Assembly (NCBI RefSeq): GCF_001667145.1
Contig: NZ_LZIF01000103.1
Coordinates: 1-64,000, forward strand
DNA: 64,000 nucleotides
Reading direction: 5' to 3'
DNA from: Mycobacterium sp. 852002-51971_SCH5477799-a
Lineage (GTDB): Bacteria > Actinomycetota > Actinomycetes > Mycobacteriales > Mycobacteriaceae
The notes below the pieces were generated by a model that saw nothing but the letters and a program-made list of their open reading frames with translations, made no database searches and was not told the DNA's origin. Of the stretch, positions 1-8,642 are shown piece after piece. Every line of letters starts with the position of its first letter. The stretch's first letter is position 1. The translations under genes were made by a program, and so were the position numbers.

Positions 1-108
1 CGGCCGTGCCGGGTTTGTGTCCGCGCCCCCCCCCCCGGGCCCCCGCGGGCGCCGCCGCGGGGGGCCCCCCCCCCCCCCCGCCCCGGGCCCCCCCGCCGGG
101 CCGGCGGG
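1..108. other. Low-complexity C/G homopolymer stretch at window edge
   Basis: This stretch has runs of 11 C (26-36) and 15 C (65-79) separated by short G runs. The reading frame through it gives a Pro/Gly/Ala/Arg string that matches no dehydrogenase N-terminus, while the protein turns convincingly MDR-like at about position 110. Such runs are atypical even for a high-GC mycobacterial gene. The simplest reading is damaged sequence at a contig or read edge that replaced the 5' end of the next gene. Confidence 0.7.
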
Positions 109-1028
109 TGGTGCTCAACCCGTGGCTGTCCTGCGGGCCGCGCGGCATCGAATCGCCTTGTCCCGCATGCGAAGCCGGTGACTACAGCCTGTGCTGGAGT
201 TTCACCGACGGCGACATCAAGCCCGGCATCCACACCGGGGTCTCGGCCGACGTGACCGGCGGCTACGCCGAGCTGATGCCCGCCCACGACAGCATGCTGT
301 TCGCCGTGCCGGAATCGATTCCCGACGAGATGGCGGTGTTCGCCGACCCGTTCTCGGTGTCGCTGCACGCGATCACCCGCCATCCGCCGCCGCGCTCCGG
401 CGCCGTACTGGTGTACGGGGCCGGCTCGCTCGGGTTGTGTGCGGTCGCGATCCTGCGGGCGCTGTATCCCGACGTTGCCGTCGCGGTGGTGGCGCGCTTC
501 ACTGCGCAGGCCGAGCTGGCGCGCCGCTTGGGTGCCGCGAAAATCCTTGCGCACGAACCGCGCCTTGCCGTCATCGAGGAACTGGTCAAGTGGGGCGGCG
601 GCCGGCTGCGCCAGCCGCTGCAGGGACTGCCGATGGCTCACCCCGGCACGGTCGACGTCGTCTACGACACCGTCGGCAAGCCCGAGACCTTCGAAGTCGG
701 CGTCCGGGTCCTGCGGTCGCGAGGGACGTTGGTAAAGGCCGGTGTTCATGCGCCCGGACGCTGGGAGGACAGCCCGCTCTACTTCAAGGAGGCCTCGTTC
801 GTCGGCTCGAACGCCTTCGGCATCGAAGAGGTGGAGGGGCAGCGCAAGCACGCCATCGCCCATTACCTCGACCTGGCGTCCGCGGGCCGAATTGATCTGC
901 GCCCCATGCTCACCCACACGTTCGGCTTGGGGCAGTGGCGCGAGGCCTTTCTGGCGATCGCCAACCAGGGCGAGAGCGGTGCGGTGAAAGTCGGCATCGA
1001 CCAGCGTCAGGTGTTGGCGCGCAGATAG
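6..1028 (+). CDS. Zinc-dependent medium-chain alcohol dehydrogenase-like protein, 5' end corrupted
   Basis: An MDR-family NAD(P)-dependent oxidoreductase; substrate unknown. From about residue 35 it is convincing. A cysteine cluster resembling the structural zinc lobe (CGPRG, CPAC, SLC) is followed by a Rossmann fold with the nucleotide motif GAGSLG and a typical C-terminal domain that ends at a TAG. The first 35 residues derive from the C/G homopolymers and are not credible, and the normal N-terminal catalytic zinc-binding segment is missing, so the true start lies outside the window or in lost sequence. The 3' end overlaps the convergent fucA by 22 nt. Proximity to fucA and xylB suggests polyol or sugar-alcohol oxidation, but that is only inference from context. 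Confidence 0.7.
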   Translation: MPGLCPRPPPRAPAGAAAGGPPPPPPRAPPPGRRVVLNPWLSCGPRGIESPCPACEAGDYSLCWSFTDGDIKPGIHTGVSADVTGGYAELMPAHDSMLFAVPESIPDEMAVFADPFSVSLHAITRHPPPRSGAVLVYGAGSLGLCAVAILRALYPDVAVAVVARFTAQAELARRLGAAKILAHEPRLAVIEELVKWGGGRLRQPLQGLPMAHPGTVDVVYDTVGKPETFEVGVRVLRSRGTLVKAGVHAPGRWEDSPLYFKEASFVGSNAFGIEEVEGQRKHAIAHYLDLASAGRIDLRPMLTHTFGLGQWREAFLAIANQGESGAVKVGIDQRQVLARR

Positions 1029-1660
1029 CCGTATACGCCGGCGAAGTTGCGGTTGACGTCCTCGGGAATGGGCACCGGACCACCGAGTGCTCTTGCACCC
1101 CAGACGATTTGGGCGGTCCGCTCGACCAGGGCGGTGATGTGCAGAACCTTGTCGGGCCGCGGTCCCACCGCCACCAGGCCGTGGTTGGCGATCAGCGCGG
1201 CGCCGCGGCCCTCGAGCGCCTTGACTGCATTGGTGCCGACGTCGGGCGTGCCCGATGCGGCATAGTCGGCGCACCGGACGTCGCCGCCGCAGTACACCGC
1301 GAACTCGTCGATGCACGCCGGGATCGATTCGTGGGCGATGGCGAACATGGTCGCCCACACCGGATGGCTGTGAATGACGCTGCCGATGTCGTCGAAGGCC
1401 CGATAGCAGGCCAGGTGCAGCTGCATTTCCGACGACGGCGACCGGCCCTCGGCCGCCTGCAGCACCGCGCCGTCCGCGTCGATGACCACCAGGTCGTCGA
1501 GCTGCATGTCGCGGTAGTCCACCGACGACGGGGTGACGACGACGTTGCCGTCGGCGCGCCGGGCCGAGATGTTTCCCGCCGTCCCCTCCACGAGGCCGCG
1601 ACGCAGCATGTCCTTAGCGGCGTCCAGGACCGCGGTCTCCGGGTTGTCGACGTACTTCAT
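1007..1660 (-). CDS. fucA: Class II aldolase, L-fuculose-phosphate aldolase-like
   Basis: A class II (zinc) aldolase/adducin-family protein of 217 aa, the length of M. tuberculosis Rv0727c. Family members cleave L-fuculose-1-phosphate or related sugar phosphates to dihydroxyacetone phosphate and an aldehyde. Visible motifs are the phosphate-binding EGTAGNISAR near the N-terminus, the zinc-binding HSHP in the middle, and a second zinc histidine in ANHGL. The ATG at 1660 starts MKYVDNPE and overlaps the TGA of serA2 in an ATGA, so the two genes are translationally coupled. The in-frame extension upstream of this ATG lies inside serA2 and is not supported. The true substrate is uncertain, since aldolases of this family differ little in primary sequence. 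Confidence 0.85.
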   Translation of the reverse strand: MKYVDNPETAVLDAAKDMLRRGLVEGTAGNISARRADGNVVVTPSSVDYRDMQLDDLVVIDADGAVLQAAEGRSPSSEMQLHLACYRAFDDIGSVIHSHPVWATMFAIAHESIPACIDEFAVYCGGDVRCADYAASGTPDVGTNAVKALEGRGAALIANHGLVAVGPRPDKVLHITALVERTAQIVWGARALGGPVPIPEDVNRNFAGVYGYLRANT

Positions 1661-2637
1661 GGCCCCAGCACCTCCGGGTTGACGATATGAACGGGCGCCT
1701 TGCCTGCCAGCAGCGCCTCGAGGTCGTCGGCCACCATCTGTGCCTGTCGGGCCTCGGTGTCGAAGGTGGCGCCCCCGATATGCGGGGTCAAAACCACGTT
1801 GGGCATCGCCACCAGCGGGTGATCCACCGGCAGCCATTCGCCGACGAAGTGGTCGAGCCCGGCGGCGCCCACCTTGCCCGCGGCCAGGGCGTCGACCAGG
1901 GCATCGGTGTCGTGCAGCTGGGCGCGCGCCGTGTTGAGGAAGACCACGCCGTCGCGCATGGCGGCGAACTCCCGCGCGCCGATCATCCCGGCGGTGTCCT
2001 CGGTGACCGGGGCGTGCAGCGAGACCACGTCGGCCTCGCTCAGCAGCTCGTCGAGGCTATGCCGGGCGTCGGGGTTGTAGGGGTCGTGCGCGATGACCCG
2101 CAGGCCCAGTCCGGACAACCGCCATTGCGTCGCCCGGCCGACGGCGCCGAGGCCCACCAGCCCGGCGGTTTGTCCTGCGACCTCGGCCGCCCGGAACCGC
2201 TGATACGGGATGCTGCCGTCGCGAAAAATGTTGCCGCTGCGTACATCCGCGTCCGCGGCCAGCACGTGACGCGTGGCGGCCAGCAGCAGGGCCACCGTCA
2301 TCTCGGCGACGGCATCGGCGTTGCGGGCCGGGGTATTGAGCACCGGGATGCCGGCCGCGGTGGCGCCCGCGATGTCGACGTTGTTCGGGTCGCCGCGGGT
2401 GGACGCGATCACCCGCACGCCCTGCTCGAACACCGGGCCGCGCACCGAATCGCTTTCCACCACCACGATTTCGGCGGACTCGCCGCTGATCCGCTCGGCC
2501 AGCTGCTCGGGACTGTAGATGCGCAGCGGGGCTTTTTCGATCCAGGGGTCGTACACGACGTCGGTCAGCTCGCGCAGTTTGGCGAAGCCCGCCCCCCGCA
2601 TGGGGGCCGTCACCAAGGCGCGCGGTTTGGACGTCAC
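1657..2637 (-). CDS. serA2: D-3-phosphoglycerate dehydrogenase-like 2-hydroxyacid dehydrogenase
   Basis: A D-isomer-specific 2-hydroxyacid dehydrogenase with NAD-binding motif VGLGAVGR, the LHAPVTEDT segment and the catalytic-histidine region TPHIGGAT. It lacks the C-terminal ACT/ASB regulatory domains of the main SerA, so it is a short-form paralogue like Rv0728c (326 aa). I place the start at the GTG at 2637, giving 326 aa; a TTG at 2646 would add three residues, and neither has a clear ribosome site. It is followed by fucA with a 4-nt overlap and is divergent from xylB, so the three genes form a small carbohydrate-catabolic locus. Its substrate may be a sugar acid rather than phosphoglycerate. 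Confidence 0.82.
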   Translation of the reverse strand: MTSKPRALVTAPMRGAGFAKLRELTDVVYDPWIEKAPLRIYSPEQLAERISGESAEIVVVESDSVRGPVFEQGVRVIASTRGDPNNVDIAGATAAGIPVLNTPARNADAVAEMTVALLLAATRHVLAADADVRSGNIFRDGSIPYQRFRAAEVAGQTAGLVGLGAVGRATQWRLSGLGLRVIAHDPYNPDARHSLDELLSEADVVSLHAPVTEDTAGMIGAREFAAMRDGVVFLNTARAQLHDTDALVDALAAGKVGAAGLDHFVGEWLPVDHPLVAMPNVVLTPHIGGATFDTEARQAQMVADDLEALLAGKAPVHIVNPEVLGP

Positions 2638-2667
2638 GAGTGCCAATGCTGGCGTACGGTGACGCCC

Positions 2668-4029
2668 GTGTCACGCAAAGACGTCACAATCGGTATCGAC
2701 GTCGGCAGCACCGCGGTCAAGGCGATAGCCGCCGACGCCGACGGCAACGTGACGGGCCGCGTGCGCATCCCGCATGAGTTGCGGGTACCGGCACCCGACC
2801 GGCTGGAGCACGACGCCGAGGCGGCGTGGCGGCGTGGACCGTCGGCGGCGCTCAACGGACTGATCCATCAGCCCGGCATCGCGGCGGCGGCCGTCTCGGC
2901 GATGGTGCCGTCGATGACCGCGGTCGACGACAGCGGCTCGCCCGTCACGCCGGGACTTCTCTACGGGGACGGCCGCGGCCGCCCCCCCGGCGGCGACGCT
3001 CAGCCGCTGCCCGCGCTCGGCGAGGCCGGGGAGTTCCTGCGCTGGACGGCCGCCCACGCGCCGGGCGCCGCCGGCTATTGGCCCGCGCCGGCGGTGGCCA
3101 ACCACGCGCTGTCGGGCCAGCCGGTGATCGACATCGCCACCGCCGCCACCGCGTTCCCCTTGTTCGACGGGACCGGCTGGAATCCCGAAGCCTGCGCCGA
3201 GCGCGGCGCGGCCGTCGAGCAGATGCCGCGGGTGGAGAGCATGGGAGCCGTCGTCGGACAGGTGCGCGGCACCGACGCCGCGTTGGCCACCGGCGCCATC
3301 GACGCGCTGTGCGAACAGATCGTCGCCGGCGCCGATCACGATGGCGACGTGCTGGTGATGTGCGGCACCACGCTGATTGTGTGGACCACCATCTCGGAGG
3401 CCCGGCAGATGCCCGGCCTGTGGACCATTCCGCACACCACGCCCGGCAAGAGCCAGATCGGCGGGGCCAGCAACGCGGGCGGGCTGTTCCTGGGCTGGGT
3501 GGATCGCGTTGTGGCAGCGGCAGATCCGACCGACGTCGAACCCGGGCGCATTCCCGTGTGGGCACCCTATCTGCGCGGTGAGCGGACCCCCTTTCACGAT
3601 CGGGACCGCCGAGGCGTGCTCGAGGCCCTGGACCTGACCCACGACGCCGCCGCGCTGCGACGGGCCGCCTACGAGGCGTCCGGCTTCGTGGTCCGCACGC
3701 TCATCGAACTCGGCGGTGCGCCGGTGTCGCGCATCGTGGCCACCGGCGGCGGCACCCGAGTGGGGCCGTGGCTGCAGGCCATCGCCGACGCCACTGGGCG
3801 GCCGGTCGAGGTGTCCGGCGTGGCGGAAGGGGCCGCGCTGGGGGCGGCCTTCCTGGCGCGCATGGCGGTCGGCCTGGAGACGACCATCGCCGATGCCGCC
3901 CGGTGGGCGCGCATCGAGCGCACAGTCGAGCCCGACCCCGCCTGGGCGAGCGCGGTCGAGGATCGCTATCAGCGCTTCCAGGAGCTGGGAAGCCGAAGAT
4001 GTAGCGCGGTGACACCACCGGCGTTCTAG
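2668..4029 (+). CDS. xylB: FGGY-family carbohydrate kinase (xylulokinase-like)
   Basis: An FGGY sugar kinase of 453 aa, similar in length to XylB (Rv0729). The N-terminal ATPase-core phosphate loop GIDVGSTAVKA is at residues 8-18. The C-terminal half has the second phosphate-binding region (MCGTT) and the adenosine motif VATGGGTRVGPWLQ. Family members phosphorylate xylulose, ribulose, glycerol or other polyols; the exact substrate cannot be read here. The GTG at 2668 starts MSRKDVTIG and is divergent from serA2, with 30 nt between the starts. The open frame continues upstream but only as the antisense of serA2. Together with fucA and the neighbouring dehydrogenase it suggests use of a ketose or deoxysugar. 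Confidence 0.85.
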   Translation: MSRKDVTIGIDVGSTAVKAIAADADGNVTGRVRIPHELRVPAPDRLEHDAEAAWRRGPSAALNGLIHQPGIAAAAVSAMVPSMTAVDDSGSPVTPGLLYGDGRGRPPGGDAQPLPALGEAGEFLRWTAAHAPGAAGYWPAPAVANHALSGQPVIDIATAATAFPLFDGTGWNPEACAERGAAVEQMPRVESMGAVVGQVRGTDAALATGAIDALCEQIVAGADHDGDVLVMCGTTLIVWTTISEARQMPGLWTIPHTTPGKSQIGGASNAGGLFLGWVDRVVAAADPTDVEPGRIPVWAPYLRGERTPFHDRDRRGVLEALDLTHDAAALRRAAYEASGFVVRTLIELGGAPVSRIVATGGGTRVGPWLQAIADATGRPVEVSGVAEGAALGAAFLARMAVGLETTIADAARWARIERTVEPDPAWASAVEDRYQRFQELGSRRCSAVTPPAF

Positions 4030-4032
4030 GCT
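4027..4032 (+). promoter_or_regulatory. Candidate -10 for a leaderless mRNA (GNAT gene)
   Basis: TAGGCT fits the mycobacterial TANNNT -10 pattern and sits six bases before the ATG at 4039, which would place the transcription start at or next to the start codon. The TAG is also the xylB stop codon. The six bases between contain no ribosome-binding site, which agrees with leaderless translation. Confidence 0.4.
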
Positions 4033-4038
4033 GGTGCA

Positions 4039-4704
4039 ATGACCGACCAGGACCGCAAAGCCGCCCGCCGCGAAATCGCGGACGCACTGTTGAAAGCCCT
4101 TGAGCGACGGCACGAAATCGCCGACCTCGTCGTGGGATCGGAGAACAAGGCGGCCGCGGTGGAGGCGATCGTCCGCCTGCTCGACACCTCGCATGTCGCC
4201 GCCGAAGCGGTGATGGGCATGTCGTTCGATCAGCTCACCATCGACTCGCGCCGCAAGATCCTCGCCGAACTCGAAGACCTGAACAAGCAGCTGAGCTTCA
4301 CGCTGGGCGAGCGACCGGCGAGCCTGGGCGAGACGCTGGAGCTGCGGCCCTTCTCCGCCGCGATCGACCGCGACATCTTCGCCGTCCGCACCGAGGACAT
4401 CGGCTTTGCCGGTGACGGCTCCGGTGGACCCGCCGGCAACGTGGACGACGAGATCAGGGCCGCGCTCAGCCGCGTCGACGACGAAGAGGCCGCGTGGTTC
4501 GTGGCGATCGACTCCGGCGAGAAGGTCGGCATGGTGTTCGGCGAGCTGGTCCGCGGCGAGGTCGACGTCCGGATCTGGATTCACCCCGATCACCGCAAGC
4601 GGGGTTACGGCACCGCAGCGCTGCGCAAGTCGCGCTCGGAGATGGCGTGGTGTTTCCCCGCGGTGCCCATGGTCGTGCGCGCACCCGCCGCCAATCCCCG
4701 CTGA
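4039..4704 (+). CDS. GNAT-family acetyltransferase with a GyrA/ParC-like N-terminal helical domain
   Basis: Two-part protein of 221 aa, similar to Rv0730. Residues 12-90 are a helical segment (ALLKALERRHEIADL, then FDQLTIDSRRKILAEL) that resembles the tower/coiled-coil element following the catalytic core of DNA gyrase A and topoisomerase IV A. Residues 100-221 are an N-acetyltransferase-like fold; the acetyl-CoA loop region IHPDHRKRGYGTAALR is at about 176-191. The family role, transfer of acetyl from acetyl-CoA to an amine, is likely, but the acceptor is unknown. The GyrA-like part may serve in dimerisation or nucleic-acid binding; this is inference. A candidate leaderless promoter precedes the ATG, ten bases after xylB. 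Confidence 0.75.
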   Translation: MTDQDRKAARREIADALLKALERRHEIADLVVGSENKAAAVEAIVRLLDTSHVAAEAVMGMSFDQLTIDSRRKILAELEDLNKQLSFTLGERPASLGETLELRPFSAAIDRDIFAVRTEDIGFAGDGSGGPAGNVDDEIRAALSRVDDEEAAWFVAIDSGEKVGMVFGELVRGEVDVRIWIHPDHRKRGYGTAALRKSRSEMAWCFPAVPMVVRAPAANPR

Positions 4705-4707
4705 GCT

Positions 4708-5622
4708 TCAGCGCAGGGTGGCGGTGACGGCGACGATGTTGCGGAACTGCGCCATCGCCTCGTCGTCATGGAATTGCAGGCCGTAGTCGCCGAACAGTTC
4801 GCGGCGCGGACGGGCCGCCACCTCCCAGCCCTTGCCGGTCAGGTAGTCGACGACGTTGCTGCGCTCGCCGTCGAAGAACAGGCCCGACAGGTCGATGTCG
4901 CAGCCGATTTTGGCCCACCTGTCGTTGAACTCCTGGGCGCGCTGCGACATCGTCGTGCCCGTGGTGTCGGGGTGGTACTCGGTGGCCAGCTTGCTGCCGG
5001 CGGCGCTGAGCTCGGTGATGTTGTCGAAGAGCCGGTCCTGGGCCTCGGGCGGCAGGTACATCAGCAGACCCTCGGCGCTCCACGAGGTCGGCTGCGTCAC
5101 GTCAAAACCGCTGGCGCGCAGCGCGGCCGGCCAGTCCTCGCGCAGGTCGATGCTGACCGTGCGCCGCTCGGCGGTCGGCGCGGCGGCCAGGCTGGACATG
5201 GTGGTGCTCTTGAACTCGATGACGGCGGGCTGGTCGACCTCGTAGACCACGCTGCCGGGCGGCCAGCTCAGCCGGTAGGCGCGGGCGTCGAGGCCGGCCG
5301 CCAGGATCACGGCCTGGCGGACCCCGTCGCGGGCGGCGTTGAGGAAGAAGTCGTCGAAGAAGCGGGTGCGCACGGCGATGGAGTCGGTCTCCAGCCCCAG
5401 ATCCTGACCGCTGCCCTCGTAGCCGTCGGATTCGGCGACCTCGCCGTCGACCAGGCGCCGGAAGAAATCCAGACCGACGGCACGCACCAGCGGCGCGGCG
5501 AACGGGTCGTTGATGATCGGGTTGCCGGCCTCGCTGGCCAGTGCGCGGGCCGCGGCGACCATCGTGGCCGTGGCACCGACGCTTGAGGCCAAGTCCCAGC
5601 TGTCCTGGTCAGTGCGTGTCAT
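4708..5622 (-). CDS. SAM-dependent methyltransferase, leucine carboxyl methyltransferase-like family
   Basis: 304-aa member of the large mycobacterial family of putative S-adenosylmethionine-dependent methyltransferases (Rv0731c type, related to leucine carboxyl methyltransferases). Hallmarks are the N-terminal SVGATATMVAAARA, the FDDFF segment, the SAM-binding LAAGLDARAYRL and the DLREDW motif. The many paralogues in mycobacteria have mostly unknown substrates. It starts at the ATG at 5622 and converges on the GNAT gene with a 3-nt gap. Its divergent neighbour is secY, with 288 nt between the two starts. Confidence 0.85.
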   Translation of the reverse strand: MTRTDQDSWDLASSVGATATMVAAARALASEAGNPIINDPFAAPLVRAVGLDFFRRLVDGEVAESDGYEGSGQDLGLETDSIAVRTRFFDDFFLNAARDGVRQAVILAAGLDARAYRLSWPPGSVVYEVDQPAVIEFKSTTMSSLAAAPTAERRTVSIDLREDWPAALRASGFDVTQPTSWSAEGLLMYLPPEAQDRLFDNITELSAAGSKLATEYHPDTTGTTMSQRAQEFNDRWAKIGCDIDLSGLFFDGERSNVVDYLTGKGWEVAARPRRELFGDYGLQFHDDEAMAQFRNIVAVTATLR

Positions 5623-5829
5623 GCTGCTCCCAAGTTATTTAGCAAATGCAACGAGTCAGGAGGAACTTTACGCCGCACGGCTTACGGCTTCCTGTGTTTT
5701 TTCGCGCGGTGCCGCGACGGCGCGAACACCCGGCCGACGGCGCCGCGCGGCGCGATCGAAGGGCCGACCCAAAGGCCCTGACCAGACCTGGGCGTACCAG
5801 CTGTTAGTCTCGTACACGGTTTGACGCGC

Positions 5830-5835
5830 TATAGA
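5830..5835 (+). promoter_or_regulatory. Possible -10 hexamer upstream of secY
   Basis: TATAGA in an AT-rich patch (5829-5840) lies about 75 nt before the secY start, inside the 288-nt gap between the methyltransferase and secY. I see no convincing -35 at the normal distance. The rest of the gap (5623-5910) holds nothing else that I can name. Confidence 0.3.
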
Positions 5836-5910
5836 TAAGTCGGCCGTACGTCCTGGCCTGCGGGTGTTGGGCGCGTGATGCAGGAAACCCCGGCTGCGCA
5901 GGAGGAAGAG

Positions 5911-7236
5911 TTGCTTTCCGCTTTCATCTCATCGCTGCGGACAGTCGACCTGAGACGGAAGATCCTCTTCACTCTTGGCATCGTCGTCTTGTATCGGGTC
6001 GGCGCCGCATTACCGTCCCCGGGCGTCAACTTCCCCAACGTCCAGCAGTGCATCAAAGAGGCCAGCGGCGGCGCGGCCGGACAGATCTATTCGCTGATCA
6101 ACCTATTCTCCGGTGGTGCGCTGCTCAAACTCACCGTGTTCGCGGTGGGGGTGATGCCCTACATCACAGCCAGCATCATCGTGCAGCTACTGACGGTGGT
6201 CATCCCGCGGTTCGAGGAGCTGCGCAAGGAAGGCCAATCCGGCCAGGCCAAGATGACGCAGTACACGCGTTATCTGGCCATCGCGCTGGCCGTCCTGCAG
6301 GCCACCAGCATCGTGGCCCTGGCGGCCAACGGCGGGCTGCTGCAGGGCTGCTCGCTGGACATCATCGCCGACCAGAGCATCTTCACGCTGGTCGTCATCG
6401 TGCTGGTGATGACCAGCGGGGCGGCGCTGGTGATGTGGATGGGCGAGCTGATCACCGAACGCGGCATCGGCAACGGCATGTCCCTGCTGATCTTCGTTGG
6501 CATCGCGGCGCGCATCCCCGCCGAGGGCAAGCAGATTCTGGACAGCCGGGGCGGGATGATCTTCGGCGCGGTCCTGATCGCCGCGCTGGTCATCATCGTC
6601 GGCGTGGTGTTCGTCGAGCAGGGCCAGCGCCGGATCCCGGTCCAGTACGCCAAGCGCATGGTCGGCCGCCGCATGTACGGCGGAACGTCGACGTATCTGC
6701 CGCTCAAGGTCAACCAGGCCGGTGTTATCCCGGTGATCTTCGCGTCCTCGCTGATCTACATCCCGCACCTGATCACGCAGCTGATCCGCAGCGGCGCCGG
6801 AGGCGTGGGCAACAGCTGGTGGGACAAGTTCGTCGGCACCTACCTGTCCGACCCGAGCGATCCGGTGTACATCGCCATCTACTTCGGCCTCATCATCTTC
6901 TTCACGTACTTCTACGTCTCGATCACGTTCAACCCCGACGAGCGTGCCGACGAGATGAAGAAGTTCGGCGGCTTCATTCCCGGCATCCGGCCGGGCAAGC
7001 CGACGGCCGATTACCTGCGATTCGTGCTGAGTCGGATCACCCTGCCGGGTTCGATCTACCTCGGCGCAATCTCGGTGCTGCCCAACCTGTTCTTGCAGAT
7101 TGGCAATAGCGGAGCGGTTCAGAATCTGCCGTTCGGCGGTACCGCGGTGTTGATCATGATTGGCGTGGGCTTGGATACGGTCAAGCAGATCGAGAGCCAG
7201 CTCATGCAGCGCAACTATGAAGGGTTCCTCAAGTGA
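5911..7236 (+). CDS. secY: Protein translocase subunit SecY
   Basis: Pore-forming subunit of the Sec translocon in the cytoplasmic membrane. The protein is 441 aa when started at the TTG at 5911 ([20 protein letters not shown]), exactly the M. tuberculosis length. The start is decided by the ribosome site AGGAGG at 5900-5905; the GTG at 5875 and ATG at 5878 would add 10-12 residues without support. Ten hydrophobic segments are visible, with the conserved ERGIGNGMS and cytoplasmic loop motifs such as the [10 protein letters not shown] segment. The stop overlaps adk by 4 nt, so secY-adk-mapA form one unit. Confidence 0.97.
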   Translation: MLSAFISSLRTVDLRRKILFTLGIVVLYRVGAALPSPGVNFPNVQQCIKEASGGAAGQIYSLINLFSGGALLKLTVFAVGVMPYITASIIVQLLTVVIPRFEELRKEGQSGQAKMTQYTRYLAIALAVLQATSIVALAANGGLLQGCSLDIIADQSIFTLVVIVLVMTSGAALVMWMGELITERGIGNGMSLLIFVGIAARIPAEGKQILDSRGGMIFGAVLIAALVIIVGVVFVEQGQRRIPVQYAKRMVGRRMYGGTSTYLPLKVNQAGVIPVIFASSLIYIPHLITQLIRSGAGGVGNSWWDKFVGTYLSDPSDPVYIAIYFGLIIFFTYFYVSITFNPDERADEMKKFGGFIPGIRPGKPTADYLRFVLSRITLPGSIYLGAISVLPNLFLQIGNSGAVQNLPFGGTAVLIMIGVGLDTVKQIESQLMQRNYEGFLK

Positions 7237-7778
7237 GAGTCGTTTTGCTGGGCCCGCCGGGGGCGGGCAAGGGGACGCAGGCCCAGAAGCTCGCGGAGAA
7301 GCTGGGGATCCCGCAAATCTCCACCGGAGAGCTATTCCGTAGCAACATCGAGAACGGCACCAAGCTCGGCCTGGAGGCCAAGCGCTACCTCGACGCCGGC
7401 GACCTGGTGCCCTCCGAGTTGACCAACCAGCTCGTCGACGACCGGCTGAACGATTCGGACGCGGCCAACGGTTTCATCCTGGACGGGTACCCGCGCTCGA
7501 TCGAGCAGGCCAAGGCGCTGCACGACATGCTGGGACGCCGGGGCACCGACATCGACGCCGTGCTGGAATTCCGGGTCTCCGAAGACGAGTTGCTGCAGCG
7601 GCTGAAGGGCCGCGGTCGCGCCGACGACACCGACGACGTCATCCTGAACCGGATGAAGATCTACCGTGCCGAGACCGCGCCGCTGCTGGATTACTACAGC
7701 GACGAACTCAAGACGGTCGACGCCATCGGCACCATGGACGAGGTGTTCGCCCGGGCGCTGCAGGCGCTGGGCAAGTAG
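7233..7778 (+). CDS. adk: Adenylate kinase
   Basis: Converts ATP and AMP to two ADP. The 181-aa protein has the Walker A loop [10 protein letters not shown] at residues 7-16, the AMP-binding [11 protein letters not shown] segment, the DGYPRS motif and the RADDTDD lid region. This is the short lid form without the zinc-binding LID insert, as is usual for actinobacteria. It begins with a GTG in a GTGA overlap with the secY stop. mapA follows two bases after its stop. Confidence 0.97.
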   Translation: MRVVLLGPPGAGKGTQAQKLAEKLGIPQISTGELFRSNIENGTKLGLEAKRYLDAGDLVPSELTNQLVDDRLNDSDAANGFILDGYPRSIEQAKALHDMLGRRGTDIDAVLEFRVSEDELLQRLKGRGRADDTDDVILNRMKIYRAETAPLLDYYSDELKTVDAIGTMDEVFARALQALGK

Positions 7779-7780
7779 GG

Positions 7781-8581
7781 ATGAACCCGCTGGCGCGGCT
7801 GCGGGGTCGCAAGGTGGTGCCGCAGCGCAGTGCCGGCGAACTCGACGCGATGGCCGCGGCCGGCGCGGTGGTGGCGGCCGCATTGCAGGCGGTCCGCGCG
7901 GCCGCGGTTTCCGGGGTGTCGACGCTGAGCCTGGACGACATCGCAGAGTCGGTGATCAGGGACGCCGGCGCGGCGCCGTCGTTCCTGGGCTATCACGGCT
8001 ACCCCGCGTCGATCTGCGCGTCGGTCAACGAGCGCGTGGTGCACGGGATTCCCTCGGCCGCCGAGATTTTGGCGCCCGGTGACCTGGTGTCGATCGATTG
8101 CGGGGCGGTGCTCGACGGCTGGCACGGCGACGCCGCGATCACCTTCGGAGTCGGGATGCTGGATGCGGCCGACGAAGCCTTATCGCAGGCCACCAGGGAA
8201 TCGCTGGAGGCCGGAATCGCGGCCATGGTGCCCGGTAACCGGCTGACCGACGTATCGCACGCCATCGAGATGGGCACCCGCGACGCCGAGGCCCGCCATT
8301 CGCGGGCGTTCGGCATCGTCGAGGGCTACGGCGGCCACGGCATCGGCCGCCAGATGCACCTGGACCCGTTCCTGCCCAACGAGGGCTCTCCGGGACGCGG
8401 CCCATTGCTGGCCGCCGGGTCGGTCCTGGCCATCGAACCGATGCTGACGCTGGGAACGGGCAAGACCGTGGTGCTCGATGACCAGTGGACGGTCATCACC
8501 ACCGACGGGTCACGGGCGGCGCACTGGGAGCACACCGTGGCGGTCACCGACGCGGGGCCACGCATCCTGACCTCGGCTTAG
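7781..8581 (+). CDS. mapA: Methionine aminopeptidase type I
   Basis: Removes the initiator methionine from nascent proteins. The 266-aa protein has the pita-bread fold with metal ligands visible as the aspartates in [17 protein letters not shown], the histidine in GYGGHGIGR, and glutamates in AIEPM and near the C-terminus (WEHT). The length equals MapA of M. tuberculosis. It lacks the N-terminal SH3-binding linker typical of the second mycobacterial enzyme (MapB). The ATG is two bases after the adk stop, consistent with co-transcription from secY. Confidence 0.95.
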   Translation: MNPLARLRGRKVVPQRSAGELDAMAAAGAVVAAALQAVRAAAVSGVSTLSLDDIAESVIRDAGAAPSFLGYHGYPASICASVNERVVHGIPSAAEILAPGDLVSIDCGAVLDGWHGDAAITFGVGMLDAADEALSQATRESLEAGIAAMVPGNRLTDVSHAIEMGTRDAEARHSRAFGIVEGYGGHGIGRQMHLDPFLPNEGSPGRGPLLAAGSVLAIEPMLTLGTGKTVVLDDQWTVITTDGSRAAHWEHTVAVTDAGPRILTSA

Positions 8582-8595
8582 GGGCCGACTAGCCT

Positions 8596-8623
8596 TGAAC
8601 TAAACGCCCACTCACCTCGTTTC
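8596..8623 (+). promoter_or_regulatory. SigL-type promoter of sigL-rslA
   Basis: TGAACT (8596-8601), a 16-nt spacer and CGTTTC (8618-8623) match the published SigL pattern (TGAACC -35, CGT-type -10). A start about seven bases downstream would fall at the AGGAGG ribosome site (8630-8635) of sigL. The same architecture with the same spacing recurs at 9950, 12560 and 17614, which argues against chance and for autoregulation. Confidence 0.75.
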
Positions 8624-8642
8624 CCGGGCAGGAGGTGATCGA

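Noticed and set aside
26..79. C-runs as a biological i-motif or recombination signal
   Set aside because: They destroy the reading frame of a conserved enzyme at the sequence edge, so an artefact is the simpler explanation.
2671..4593. 640-codon open frame on the minus strand opposite xylB and the GNAT gene
   Set aside because: High-GC antisense shadow. The plus-strand frames carry complete FGGY and GNAT motifs, while this one shows none.
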